Counted from the first letter of the stretch, positions 1-7,439 are shown. The stretch is 64,000 nucleotides of DNA from Paenibacillus rhizosphaerae (GCF_014192015.1 NZ_JACHXJ010000006.1:310001-374000); one strand, 5' to 3'. Made by a program: numbers and translations. The notes: generated from the letters alone by a model not told the origin.

Positions 1-148
1 AAGGCGCTGCTTTTCCATGACAGAGCTGGGCAAATCCGCCCTGAACCCCCCGCTTTACGTGAGAGGCGGATACAACGCCAATCCAGTAACGGCTCTTTTG
101 CCGGTCTGCGGTAACCGGTATGGTTTGAGTCTCGTTTTTCTTTTCCAA
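1..148 (-). CDS. EVE-domain protein, N-terminal part (runs off left edge)
   Basis: Only the first 49 codons lie in the window. The start is a TTG at 148 with a GGAGG ribosome site nine bases upstream (158-162). After about 18 polar residues the reading contains YWIGVVSASHVKRGVQGGF followed by AQLCHGKAAP, which resembles the N-terminus of small EVE/UPF0310-type proteins (Trp-Ile-Gly-Val-Val-Ser, then a Gly-Gly-Phe and a His-Gly-Lys). EVE domains belong to the PUA superfamily and are thought to bind modified bases. No frame break is seen up to the edge. The gene is preceded by a terminator-like hairpin and a ten-codon ORF, which may matter for its control. Confidence 0.6.
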   Translation of the reverse strand, partial: MEKKNETQTIPVTADRQKSRYWIGVVSASHVKRGVQGGFAQLCHGKAAP

Positions 149-189
149 TATCGGTGCCTCCTTAATACATCATCTCCTATGACTATATA

Positions 190-225
190 AAAACGCTACT
201 GACATCTGCATGTCAGTAGTGTTTT
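190..225 (-). terminator. 16-bp hairpin with U-run, upstream of the EVE gene
   Basis: The arms 190-205 and 210-225 pair over 16 bases (one G-U pair) around a four-base loop. Read on the minus strand, the arm ends in TTTTT. It therefore looks like an intrinsic terminator placed 40 bases before the EVE gene start, with no protein gene immediately upstream on that strand. Confidence 0.65.
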
Positions 226-254
226 AGCATCAGGGTTCAAACCCATGATATGTT

Positions 255-287
255 CTAAAAGGCTCTCACAAAAAAATCGATGTTCAT
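255..287 (-). other. Candidate 10-residue leader ORF (MNIDFFVRAF)
   Basis: An ATG at 287 with an AAAGGAG ribosome site (294-300) opens a ten-codon reading that ends at TAG 255. It lies between the divergent HTH gene and the terminator hairpin before the EVE gene. The order ribosome site, tiny ORF, hairpin, gene is what an attenuator would look like, but a ten-codon ORF can occur by chance. Confidence 0.25.
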
Positions 288-371
288 GTTAGGCTCCTTT
301 CAAAACAATACTTACACCTGAATGATGACTACTTGATCAGTCCCATTCCCCTTCCTAACGTCACAGGACCC

Positions 372-382
372 TATGGTATACT
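372..382 (+). promoter_or_regulatory. Extended -10 promoter for the HTH regulator
   Basis: TATACT at 377-382 is preceded by TGG, an extended -10 element; no good -35 box is visible. It would give a leader of about 70 bases before the ATG at 459. Confidence 0.4.
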
Positions 383-458
383 TGTATCGTAAATCAGCCC
401 CAATGATCATGCTGATAACTTGAACGAAACCCAATCCAACAGGTGGTGATCGGCATTA

Positions 459-1280
459 ATGACGGTTCCTAACAGCAGAGCCAAAACGATGGGAGCGTTC
501 CTCAAATCGCGGAGGGAACGCCTCTCGCCAGAAAATGCGGGGCTCAAATTCTCTAGCGGCCCGCGGAAAACGCCTGGACTGCGGCGGGAAGAAGTAGCCA
601 TTCTAGCAGGCGTAAGCGCCACTTATTATACGTGGCTGGAACAGGGACGAGAGCTATCCGCCTCCAGGGAAGTCATCGAGGGCATCGCCAGTGCGCTTCA
701 ATTATCACCGGACGAGAGAGGCCACTTGCTTCAGCTGTGGAATCCTTATGGGCCCGATCCAAATTATGCGGATTCGGCGCCTCCGGCTGCCGTGGATCCG
801 CAGCTGCAGAAGATCATCGATCAAGTAGCTTATCCCTCTTATATCACCAATAATAGAACCGAGGTTCTCGCTTGGAACGAGGCGGCCCGCAGGTTGTTAA
901 CCGATTTCGCTTCCGTTCCGGCTGAGAAACGCTCTTTAATTCGGTTGGCATTTGAAAATGGGGAATTACAGCGGCGGATTGTGAACATCGATGAATTCGC
1001 GAGTTATGGAGTCGCCGTATTCAGAACCCATTACGATAAGCACCGGGACGATCCTTGGTTTGAGGCGACGGTGCAGCATCTGATGCAAAGCAGCGAGGAA
1101 TTCCATCAATTGTGGAAACCATACGAAATTCGGCTCAAGAAATTAGACAGGGTTATTTTGCAGCCCTCCGCTTCTGATGAACCTGTGGCTTATGACATCC
1201 GGCCGCTCGCGAATCTGTCCGACAATCCGGATCTTCACATTTGCGTCTATATACCTTCAGCAGAGGATCATGAAGACTGA
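459..1280 (+). CDS. XRE-family HTH regulator with MmyB-like ligand-binding domain
   Basis: A 273-residue cytoplasmic transcription factor. Residues about 10-75 form an XRE helix-turn-helix containing PGLRREEVAILAGVSATYYTWLEQGR, the typical motif of this class, seen here in two overlapping parts: GLRREEVAILAGVS and YYTWLEQGRELSAS. Residues about 105-265 match the MmyB-like sensor region (AWNEAARRL, then a mid-domain RIV/YD-KHRDDPWF segment and a C-terminal PSDNPDLH-like end). Members of this family usually repress or activate an adjacent oxidoreductase gene. Here an aldo/keto reductase begins 107 bases downstream on the same strand, the likely target. Start ATG 459 has AGGTGGTGA upstream. Confidence 0.85.
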   Translation: MTVPNSRAKTMGAFLKSRRERLSPENAGLKFSSGPRKTPGLRREEVAILAGVSATYYTWLEQGRELSASREVIEGIASALQLSPDERGHLLQLWNPYGPDPNYADSAPPAAVDPQLQKIIDQVAYPSYITNNRTEVLAWNEAARRLLTDFASVPAEKRSLIRLAFENGELQRRIVNIDEFASYGVAVFRTHYDKHRDDPWFEATVQHLMQSSEEFHQLWKPYEIRLKKLDRVILQPSASDEPVAYDIRPLANLSDNPDLHICVYIPSAEDHED

Positions 1281-1387
1281 CGGGTAATATTTTTACTAGT
1301 AAAAACGCTGTGTGGTTGCCTCAAGTTGGATCGCTTAGAATAAGTTCATGTTCAAGCGATACTAACGCAGGAAGCGAGGGAATCCCT

Positions 1388-2338
1388 ATGGTACAGAAAA
1401 GAAAACTAGGCAAAGAACTTGAAGTATCGGCCATCGGCCTTGGAACAATGACGATGCCGAATAATGATGCATCCGTCCGCACGATCCAGGGAGCGCTGGA
1501 TCTGGGCGTGACGATGTTCGATACGGCCGATTATTACGGCGATCCGGAGTTCCGGCGGTTCGGGGAAAATGAGAAGCTTGTCGGGCGCGCTCTGAAGGGC
1601 CGGCGCGACGAGGCCATTATCGCCACCAAATTCGGCATTACGCACGGCCAAGGTCCGAAAGGCGATCCCTCCTACATCAAAAAATCGGTCGATGCCAGTC
1701 TTTACAGCCTGGGTCTTGATCATATCGATCTTTATTACCAGCATCGGCCCGATCCCAACACGCCGATCGAAGAAACGGTCGGAACGCTGGCCGACCTTGT
1801 GCAGCAAGGGAAGATCCGGTACATCGGGTTATCGGAGGCGCCTGCGGACACCATCCGGCGAGCCCATGCGGTCTATCCGATTACCGCGGTCGAAACCGAA
1901 TACTCGCTGTGGAGCCGGGAAGTGGAGGATGAAGTTATCCCGGTACTTCGGGAGCTGGGAATCGGCCTCGTCCCGTACAGCCCGCTGGGCCGCGGCTTTC
2001 TCACCGGTCAGATCAAGAAACCTGAGGACTTGCCGAAGGATGATTACCGGCACCGTTTTCCGAGATTCCAAGGCGAGAATTTCGTGAGAAACGTCGAGGT
2101 TGCCTCCCTGGTCGAAAAGATGGCCTCGCAAAAAGGCTGCACGCCTGCCCAACTGAGCCTAGCCTGGCTCTTGGCGCAAGGCGAGCAAATCGTTCCGATC
2201 CCGGGAACGAAACGGCTGGACCGCATGCAGGAGAACCTTGGCGCGCTGCAGGTGACGCTAACCGCCGACGAATTGGCGGAGATCGAACGAATCTCACCAA
2301 AAGGCGTCGCCTTCGGCAGCCGCTTCCACAATTCCTGA
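1388..2338 (+). CDS. Aldo/keto reductase (AKR13-like)
   Basis: A 316-residue NADPH-dependent reductase of aldehydes or ketones with the AKR TIM-barrel. The catalytic tetrad is complete: Asp45, Tyr50, Lys81 and His119 (in DLYYQHRPDP). The C-terminal GTKRLDRMQEN is the cofactor phosphate-binding segment. The ATG at 1388 was preferred over an in-frame codon at 1310 because homology starts at MVQKRKLG and a purine-rich stretch (GGAAGCGAGGGA) lies just upstream. The gene follows the MmyB-type regulator and is closed by a strong terminator at 2381. The physiological substrate cannot be read from the sequence. Confidence 0.9.
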   Translation: MVQKRKLGKELEVSAIGLGTMTMPNNDASVRTIQGALDLGVTMFDTADYYGDPEFRRFGENEKLVGRALKGRRDEAIIATKFGITHGQGPKGDPSYIKKSVDASLYSLGLDHIDLYYQHRPDPNTPIEETVGTLADLVQQGKIRYIGLSEAPADTIRRAHAVYPITAVETEYSLWSREVEDEVIPVLRELGIGLVPYSPLGRGFLTGQIKKPEDLPKDDYRHRFPRFQGENFVRNVEVASLVEKMASQKGCTPAQLSLAWLLAQGEQIVPIPGTKRLDRMQENLGALQVTLTADELAEIERISPKGVAFGSRFHNS

Positions 2339-2380
2339 CTCGTATGAATCGGGAAGGCATACGATCTTTGAAATACATGA

Positions 2381-2421
2381 AGGGCACCCGTTAGGGGTGC
2401 CCTGATTTTATATATTTTTTT
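2381..2421 (+). terminator. Rho-independent terminator of the reductase gene
   Basis: GGGCACCC and GGGTGCCC pair around a short loop and are followed by a T-rich run ending in seven T. It separates the reductase from the convergent hydrolase gene. Confidence 0.85.
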
Positions 2422-2442
2422 AACCCTCTTCAAAGTGTTATG

Positions 2443-3648
2443 TTATCTCATAAAGCTGCGAAGTAATCCAGCCAACGCTCGCGGCCGTTCCAAGGCCAGA
2501 CAGTGTCCGCAGTCCAGTGACTCGGCCGTTACGTCATCCGCAACCCGTTTGGCTACGCGATGAACGTCCCCGTTCATAAAGTGAATGCCTCCTATGGCGA
2601 TTACAGGCATCTTCAGTTTACGCTGCATGTGCTTTTTCACGAAATCCACGTTGTCAAAATCATGACGGTACACTTCGAAAATGGGACGAAGACCTCCGGG
2701 GGCAGCCGAGCCGCGGACGACTTCATCGAGGAGGTCCTGCGAAATCGCACTTGGATCCTGGCATTCATCCCGCATCAACCGTCCCCAAAATTCCCTTTCC
2801 TTGCCCGCGATCAAAAATTCAGGCACATCCGGTACGGCAAAAAAGTTAATGTGCCAGAACCAGTGATTGGAATAAACGTTTTCTGGCTTTAAAACGGACC
2901 AATCTTCCAGACCAAGACCTGGCAGCAGCATCTCGGAAAAAGATAGCTTTTTCACCCGATCCGGATATCTGACCGCCAGTGCGTAGGAAAAAGCCGCTCC
3001 CCAGTCCTCACCGTGCACGTAATACGTGTTGCAGCCCAATTGTTCCATCAGCTGGGCGATATCCTCTGAAATATGATTCATGCTGTAGCCGCTCGGGGGT
3101 TTACCCGAATCCCCAAAACCGCGAATATCAGGCGCGATGACCGTATAGCGATCCGTCAAAAAGGGGATGAGTTTATACCAGTAGAACGAAGTCTTCGGCG
3201 CACCGTGCAAGAGCAGCAGAGGTTCACCCGAGCCGGCGGTCACGTAGTGTAGGCGGACCCCATTAACGGTTACACGTCCATGGTCTACTTTTTTTCCGTT
3301 GTGATCATACATTTGCTTCGGATCGGACTGCCATGGAAATCCGTCCATGGACCTAAGTAAGGGTTGTGTCTGAACAAACCGATTAAACTCGGTATGCAAA
3401 TCATGACTACGCTGAAGCAGCCGATGCAATGCCGCCGGATGACAGCCTGAAACCAGAAATCGCTTCGCCTCCGTTTCCAATTCGCGAAAGGCGTCCTCCC
3501 AGGCTTTTAAAGAAGGATCGCTTCGATCTGGAACCGCCTTAGATCTACAGGTTAACGAAATATACTGGATTTCTTTGGAGCAGCCGTCCATAATGCGGGC
3601 GCAGACCGACACAGGATCCTCAACCGGATATCCATAATAGGCGTACAA
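2443..3648 (-). CDS. Alpha/beta hydrolase (epoxide hydrolase type) with extra N-terminal region
   Basis: A 401-residue protein. Residues about 120-400 are an alpha/beta-hydrolase of the epoxide hydrolase/haloalkane dehalogenase type: oxyanion motif HGAP (148-151), DIRGFGDS near 174-181, nucleophile elbow GEDWGA with Asp215, and a C-terminal catalytic His in DCGHCLALERP. Asp instead of Ser favours epoxide or halide substrates. The start is a TTG at 3648 with a perfect AAGGAGG at good spacing, so the first 115 residues are probably real. They are helical and carry several Cys (CARIMDGCSKE, LTCRSK, SGCHPAALHRLLQR) and are not part of the usual fold. I do not recognise this region. Not obviously in an operon. 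Confidence 0.75.
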   Translation of the reverse strand: MYAYYGYPVEDPVSVCARIMDGCSKEIQYISLTCRSKAVPDRSDPSLKAWEDAFRELETEAKRFLVSGCHPAALHRLLQRSHDLHTEFNRFVQTQPLLRSMDGFPWQSDPKQMYDHNGKKVDHGRVTVNGVRLHYVTAGSGEPLLLLHGAPKTSFYWYKLIPFLTDRYTVIAPDIRGFGDSGKPPSGYSMNHISEDIAQLMEQLGCNTYYVHGEDWGAAFSYALAVRYPDRVKKLSFSEMLLPGLGLEDWSVLKPENVYSNHWFWHINFFAVPDVPEFLIAGKEREFWGRLMRDECQDPSAISQDLLDEVVRGSAAPGGLRPIFEVYRHDFDNVDFVKKHMQRKLKMPVIAIGGIHFMNGDVHRVAKRVADDVTAESLDCGHCLALERPRALAGLLRSFMR

Positions 3649-3854
3649 CGCGTATCCTCCTTAACCTAATCATGCCATTAAGTTATGCGGGCAAATGCCT
3701 AGTGGTGAACTTGATCTGATGGCCCAAGCCGTTCAGCGGCGGTTCCAGCGAAGCCGGTATCGCCCCTTCACACGGTAGCTGAGCCTCTTCCTCCGGGCCG
3801 GCAGCCACAGCGGAACCATCTTCATAGGCATACCCTTTTTCATAGCAACGATAC
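3649..3854. other. Spacer upstream of the hydrolase gene
   Basis: Holds the hydrolase ribosome site and presumably its promoter. A 36-codon arginine-rich minus-strand reading here (about 3734-3844) has no ribosome site and was not called. Confidence 0.4.
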
Positions 3855-3879
3855 AAAAAGGACCCTCCACTGAGGGTCC
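3855..3879 (-). terminator. Minus-strand terminator between toxin locus and hydrolase
   Basis: GGACCCTC (3860-3867) pairs with GAGGGTCC (3872-3879); on the minus strand five T follow. It would stop any leftward transcript from the toxin locus before it reaches the hydrolase gene. Confidence 0.75.
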
Positions 3880-3884
3880 CCCTA

Positions 3885-3893
3885 TGGTATAAT
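3885..3893 (+). promoter_or_regulatory. Extended -10 promoter of the holin-like toxin
   Basis: TGGTATAAT is a perfect extended -10 element. Transcription would start near 3900, about 55 bases before the toxin start codon, giving a transcript of roughly 260 nt if it ends at the terminator at 4122-4162. Confidence 0.7.
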
Positions 3894-3952
3894 CTGGTTT
3901 GTACAACATATCGGCTTTAAGGGCGGTCGGCTAATCTCCCGGAAGGGAGGTG

Positions 3953-4042
3953 ATGCCTGTGGAGGTATACCAAACATTGACGCTAATGATTTCCTTCGCG
4001 ACTTTGGTGGTGTTAATACTTTCGTTCCACAAAAAGAAATAG
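3953..4042 (+). CDS. Putative holin-like toxin (type I toxin peptide)
   Basis: A 29-residue peptide: MPVEVYQTLTLMISF, then ATLVVLILSFHKKK. It has the hallmarks of the small holin-like type I toxins of Bacillales: a short EVYQTL head, one membrane helix of about 18 residues and a lysine-rich end. Expected to insert in the membrane and depolarise it when over-expressed. The ribosome site GGGAGGTG touches the ATG at 3953; the GTG at 3959 (residue 3) has better spacing and may be the real start. The leader carries GCGGTCGGCT (3923-3932), complementary to 4090-4099 in the 3' part of the same RNA, an arrangement used in type I systems to hide the ribosome site. A candidate antisense RNA is read from the other strand. 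Confidence 0.75.
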   Translation: MPVEVYQTLTLMISFATLVVLILSFHKKK

Positions 4043-4072
4043 ACCGCCCTAGGTAAGGTAAACGGTCTATTT
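4037..4072. terminator. Hairpin over the toxin stop codon, likely end of antisense RNA
   Basis: AAATAGACCG (4037-4046, containing the toxin stop codon) pairs with CGGTCTATTT (4063-4072). On the minus strand it is followed by TTTCTTTTTG, so it can end an antisense RNA; on the plus strand the following TTCTGTACTGTTTCT is weaker. Confidence 0.55.
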
Positions 4073-4121
4073 CTGTACTGTTTCTCCGAAGCCGACCGCT
4101 CTTTCAGCGGCTGTTGTACGG

Positions 4122-4162
4122 GGGATCGTGTTAGCCGCACGATCCCTTATTTATTGTTATCT
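4122..4162 (+). terminator. Terminator of the toxin transcript
   Basis: GGGATCGTG (4122-4130) pairs with CACGATCCC (4138-4146), followed by a T-rich tail. Confidence 0.7.
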
Positions 4163-4187
4163 TAGCATAAGGCCGGATATACCACAA
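4159..4187 (-). promoter_or_regulatory. Candidate promoter of an antitoxin antisense RNA
   Basis: Read leftward, TTGTGG and TAAGAT are separated by 17 bases. A transcript from about 4152 would overlap the 3' half of the toxin mRNA and could end at the hairpin 4037-4072, giving roughly 120 nt. Both boxes are only partial matches, so this is a proposal. Confidence 0.4.
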
Positions 4188-4271
4188 GTTATGGAAATCG
4201 TATTGGATACTCTATTTTTACAGAGAGGCAATCCAGCACATGAAAAAGTTCCCCTCCATTGGGAATGGCCC

Positions 4272-5402
4272 CTAGGAAGCCCCAACCACCGTCAACAGCA
4301 TCGTCGATGCCTGAAAACGGCCGCTTTCCGGTACGACGCACACGATCTGCTGCCCCGCGGAGAGGCGCCCGGAATACAGCAGCTCCTCCAGCATGATGTA
4401 GATCGAAGCGGCCGCTGTATTTCCTTTGGTATACAGATTTGTGAACCATTTTTCCTCAGGGATCGTCACGCCGCCCTGCTCGAGCAGTTGGAAGATCTCT
4501 TCCCTGAACACATGCGACGAATAATGGACCACCATCCAATCGACCGCGTCCGGGTCTATCCGCCCTTCTTCCACCAGCTCTAAAAACCGCCGCGTCCCGA
4601 CCTTCGTAATTTCATTGACCAGCCGGACGTCCTGCTTCAAATTCAGCGCGCCGTGATCGGCCGCCTCATGAATGGAGGGATAATCCAGCCAAGATCGGTT
4701 GCCGTCCTCCTTGCTCATGCCGGAATACATGCAAGTCTCGTACTCATTGGCATACGACTTATTGTCGATCCACTCGATGCGCAGGGAGAGCCCCTGGGCG
4801 GAAGGTTCATTTTGCAACAGGGCCGCTCCTGCTCCGTCCGACAGCATGAACCGCAGAAAATCCGTGTCGAACGGTACCCGCCCGTTGCTGTAAATGCCCT
4901 GCGCCTCGAATTTCGTATGTTTGAACTCACGGCTCAGAAACTCGCTGGAACAAGCGATGGCCGTCCGGTGCTCTCCTGACTTGATATGTAAAAAGGCGTT
5001 CTTCAGCGCATGCATCCCGCTCGCGCATAACCCCGAGTGTGAAGAAATCTCCATAACCGGTAGTCTCATCTCGGCGTGCACCATACTCGCAAAACCCGGC
5101 AGCAGCAGGTCCGCTCGTGTCGTACCGGTTGCCAAGAACTCAACGTCCTCCGGACGTACGCTGCCGCTGCGCTCCATCGCCTCGCGTATGGCCAGGGCCG
5201 CCATCTCCGCGTTGGTATACAAGCTCTTCTGTTCCTTGTCCATGGCATAGTAGCGCTGCTTGATCTGATTCTTTTCCAAAATGATACGCTTCGTCTTCGA
5301 GGATTTGCCTCCAACTTTACCAAGGTAATCTTCCATTTCCTCATTGCCCACCGGTGCTCCCGGAAGGAACTTCCCCATGCTCGTGATATAAACAGATTTC
5401 AT
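4272..5402 (-). CDS. 3-oxoacyl-ACP synthase III (KAS III/FabH-like)
   Basis: A 376-residue thiolase-fold condensing enzyme. The catalytic triad is complete: Cys126 in SGLCASGM, His293 in VVHYSSH and Asn328 in KGNTAAAS. It is longer than housekeeping FabH (about 310-330) and stands alone, with no fab genes, acyl carrier protein or polyketide genes nearby, which suggests a special role such as making a signalling or secondary metabolite from a short acyl-CoA. The ATG at 5402 was chosen because GAGGTG lies six bases upstream; an in-frame GTG at 5414 falls in that ribosome site. It has its own promoter at 5432-5460. Confidence 0.85.
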   Translation of the reverse strand: MKSVYITSMGKFLPGAPVGNEEMEDYLGKVGGKSSKTKRIILEKNQIKQRYYAMDKEQKSLYTNAEMAALAIREAMERSGSVRPEDVEFLATGTTRADLLLPGFASMVHAEMRLPVMEISSHSGLCASGMHALKNAFLHIKSGEHRTAIACSSEFLSREFKHTKFEAQGIYSNGRVPFDTDFLRFMLSDGAGAALLQNEPSAQGLSLRIEWIDNKSYANEYETCMYSGMSKEDGNRSWLDYPSIHEAADHGALNLKQDVRLVNEITKVGTRRFLELVEEGRIDPDAVDWMVVHYSSHVFREEIFQLLEQGGVTIPEEKWFTNLYTKGNTAAASIYIMLEELLYSGRLSAGQQIVCVVPESGRFQASTMLLTVVGAS

Positions 5403-5431
5403 ATAACACCTCACTAAAGATATGATTACTA

Positions 5432-5460
5432 ATTATGATATTAATCCCACTAATTGTAAA
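5432..5460 (-). promoter_or_regulatory. SigA-type promoter of the KAS III gene
   Basis: Read leftward, TTTACA and CATAAT are 17 bases apart. The flanks contain several ACTAAT/ATTAGT words, which could be binding sites for a regulator. Confidence 0.6.
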
Positions 5461-5843
5461 GTAGATGAAAAATTAGTAGATTTAATTACTCTTTAAAGGT
5501 GTTTTTTAACAACAAAAAACCGCTTTAATAAGGCAGCGGCAGCCTCTGCGATCCACTCTTTTACCGTTGCAGTCACGGGATGAAGGAAGCCGGTTCGAAT
5601 GCAGCGCAAGGAAAAATGGCGATAACAGAAAGGCTCAATCAAGAATGGCATACCATATCTTATTGGCAAATGGTTCATACGTGTTAGGTGGATGCGGGAT
5701 TAAGATTAAGTTGGGTATATGCCCCCACGATCCATCCCATGCAGCTGATCTTCAGTTTGGACTCTTTCATCTTCCGTTTGTCTATGTCCCTTTCAAAAAA
5801 CTCACATAGATTAATAGTGCAGGACCGACTTTTTGAAAAGGAT
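5461..5843. other. Non-coding spacer
   Basis: About 380 bases between the divergent KAS III and DUF1036 genes. Short open readings exist on both strands but lack ribosome sites and recognisable motifs. I see nothing else here. Confidence 0.4.
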
Positions 5844-5855
5844 GGAGTGGATGCT

Positions 5856-6347
5856 ATGAGTTTTTATGTCAGAAACAGTACACCGAACCCCGTATGGGTC
5901 GCGGTGGGGTACTATGATCCGGATTGCAGCCCGATCACTTATTCGAAAGCTGGCTGGTACCGGATTACCCCTGGAAGACGTATGCTCCTCGTAACGGGAT
6001 CCTCCGTAAATCAAACGTATTATTACTATGCATTTGACCAATTCGGCAATACGTGGAGCGGAAATTTCTTCACGTATGTTCCTACTGAGGCTTTCAACAT
6101 GTGCTGGATCGAAAGATGCCAGGGCACGGGGTGTAGAGAAGTTGGGTTCGATCGGGTCATGGTCGGCAATTTCCAGAACTACACTCTTAACCTTGTGGAA
6201 GCCGCAGGCGCAGCGAAATCAAGAAATACGAGAGCAGCGAAAAAGGGTACGCGGAAATTTAAATTAGGCAAGGCCAGCTTAAGAAAAACCCCTGGTAAAT
6301 TGGGCAAACTGGGCAAGGTTAGAAAGCCGAAATTTGGCAAACGGTAG
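5856..6347 (+). CDS. DUF1036-domain protein with lysine-rich tail
   Basis: A 163-residue protein. Residues 1-115 match the DUF1036 fold: YVRNSTPNPVWVAVGYYDPD, a YRITPGRRMLL segment, and a Trp/Cys-containing part (NMCWIERCQGTGCREVGF) that ends in NFQNYTLNL. The last 45 residues are a low-complexity basic tail with repeated Gly-Lys and Leu-Gly-Lys units. In this domain family the fold is thought to be extracellular or surface related; no signal peptide is visible here. The start at 5856 (GGAG eight bases upstream) was preferred over the in-frame ATG 56 codons earlier, which has no homology. No operon partner. The tail could bind nucleic acid, spore coat or anionic polymer; this is a guess. Confidence 0.7.
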   Translation: MSFYVRNSTPNPVWVAVGYYDPDCSPITYSKAGWYRITPGRRMLLVTGSSVNQTYYYYAFDQFGNTWSGNFFTYVPTEAFNMCWIERCQGTGCREVGFDRVMVGNFQNYTLNLVEAAGAAKSRNTRAAKKGTRKFKLGKASLRKTPGKLGKLGKVRKPKFGKR

Positions 6348-6364
6348 TAACCTTTAATTCCTAG

Positions 6365-6408
6365 GCCGCATGATTCTTCTCCGGGATCGGCGGCTTTTGC
6401 TATTTTTC
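6365..6408 (+). terminator. Weak terminator after DUF1036 gene
   Basis: GCCGC and GCGGC pair over a long loop and are followed by TTTTGCTATTTTT. Confidence 0.45.
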
Positions 6409-6531
6409 ACGCATCATGCTATAGTCATTAGTCTGCTTAGATTCTTTTACATAATCAAGTTACGAGGAAGGAATAGGCCACCCGTATTCAGAATGATTAG
6501 TATCCATATGAACCGGTAGGAGTGATGAATA

Positions 6532-7062
6532 ATGAGTCAACACGAGTTGGATATCGTTGTCAAACCAGCCGAGGAGTCCCAATTGGATTTTCTTGAGGAA
6601 GTGTTCTCCCCCGGTAATTTGACGAAACCCCAGTATCGCCGATTCGAAGTACAAAAGAAAGGGGAAGGCGTATATCTGATCGCATGGCATACAGGCCATC
6701 CGATTGGACACTTCTTACTGCGATGGAGTGGTCCTAAGGATCCTCGTGTAACCCAATATATCGATATAACGCACAGTGCCTTTCTTGAGGGAGGGCTCAC
6801 TAAAGATGATTACCGTAAAAAAGGCGTAGCGACAGCAATCATTCGTGAGGCCGAGAAATTAGCAAACGAAAGAGGATGCACCCATATCGGGTTGGAAGTG
6901 AGCAGCAAAGACAATCCCGACGCAAAAAGGCTGTATGAACACCTCGGTTATATCGACTGGGGTTACGGTGAATTTGAAATCAGCTGGGAATACCATGATA
7001 AGCATGGGACAAGCATTCGCTCCGATATTGTTATTTTCATGCAAAAACCACTAGGTCAGTAA
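6532..7062 (+). CDS. GNAT-family N-acetyltransferase
   Basis: A 176-residue single-domain acetyltransferase. The acetyl-CoA binding loop is visible as DYRKKGVATAIIREAEKLA (near residues 90-108), followed by the typical GLEVSSKDNPDAKRLYEHLGY of the C-terminal half. It transfers an acetyl group from acetyl-CoA to an amine; the substrate is unknown. ATG 6532 has TAGGAGTGA upstream. It is monocistronic as far as can be seen. Confidence 0.85.
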   Translation: MSQHELDIVVKPAEESQLDFLEEVFSPGNLTKPQYRRFEVQKKGEGVYLIAWHTGHPIGHFLLRWSGPKDPRVTQYIDITHSAFLEGGLTKDDYRKKGVATAIIREAEKLANERGCTHIGLEVSSKDNPDAKRLYEHLGYIDWGYGEFEISWEYHDKHGTSIRSDIVIFMQKPLGQ

Positions 7063-7179
7063 ACAGCGGCATCCTGGGGGCTTTTCTATTCATTGATCTC
7101 ATAACCTTTTAAATTGTGCTTGTTTGTCCAGTCAAATCTATCCGTGAAATCATAGATTGTAATATAGGAGGTGATTTTT

Positions 7180-7299
7180 ATGTGTTGTAATCGAAAAAAA
7201 GAAAAAGTCATCGTCGTAAAGCTGCACCCCGGTCAAAAAGCTGTAGTCATTTGTAAGAAAAAGAAAAAGCATCGGCATGATCATTGGAAATTTTATTAA
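7180..7299 (+). CDS. Small lysine-rich peptide of 39 residues
   Basis: An ATG at 7180 follows a textbook AGGAGGTG and the reading ends at 7299, six bases before a strong terminator arm, so this is very likely a real gene. The peptide is basic: it begins MCCNRKKEKVIVVKLHPGQ, has a central VVIC and a KKKKKHRHDHWKFY end. Three cysteines and clustered His/Lys could bind metal or nucleic acid. I do not recognise the family. Confidence 0.65.
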   Translation: MCCNRKKEKVIVVKLHPGQKAVVICKKKKKHRHDHWKFY

Positions 7300-7309
7300 T
7301 TCATCTGAA

Positions 7310-7336
7310 AGAACGCTCTTTGAGCGTTCTTTTTTG
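7310..7336 (+). terminator. Terminator of the small-peptide gene
   Basis: GAACGCTC (7311-7318), TTT loop, GAGCGTTC (7322-7329), then seven T. Confidence 0.9.
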
Positions 7337-7361
7337 TTTCTCTCCCCCTGCGATGTTCTCC

Positions 7362-7439
7362 TTATGTAATGCTTAAGTACTCTTTGATGCCGTCAACAAT
7401 CGCTTGAGCTGCTTTGTACTGAACGGTGTCCGACAGCAT
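7362..7439 (-). pseudogene. Possible tail fragment of an amidase_3-type gene
   Basis: Twenty-five codons read MLSDTVQYKAAQAIVDGIKEYLSIT, seen here as VQYKAAQAIVDGIKEYL, which resembles the C-terminus of N-acetylmuramoyl-L-alanine amidases. A stop lies just upstream in frame, so only a remnant is left. Confidence 0.3.

Noticed and set aside
1310..1387. Upstream extension of the first aldo/keto reductase
   Set aside because: No homology and no ribosome site at the earlier codon; the family N-terminus starts at 1388.
3734..3844. Minus-strand 36-codon arginine-rich reading
   Set aside because: No ribosome site; it begins just after a terminator for the same strand and has no recognisable family.
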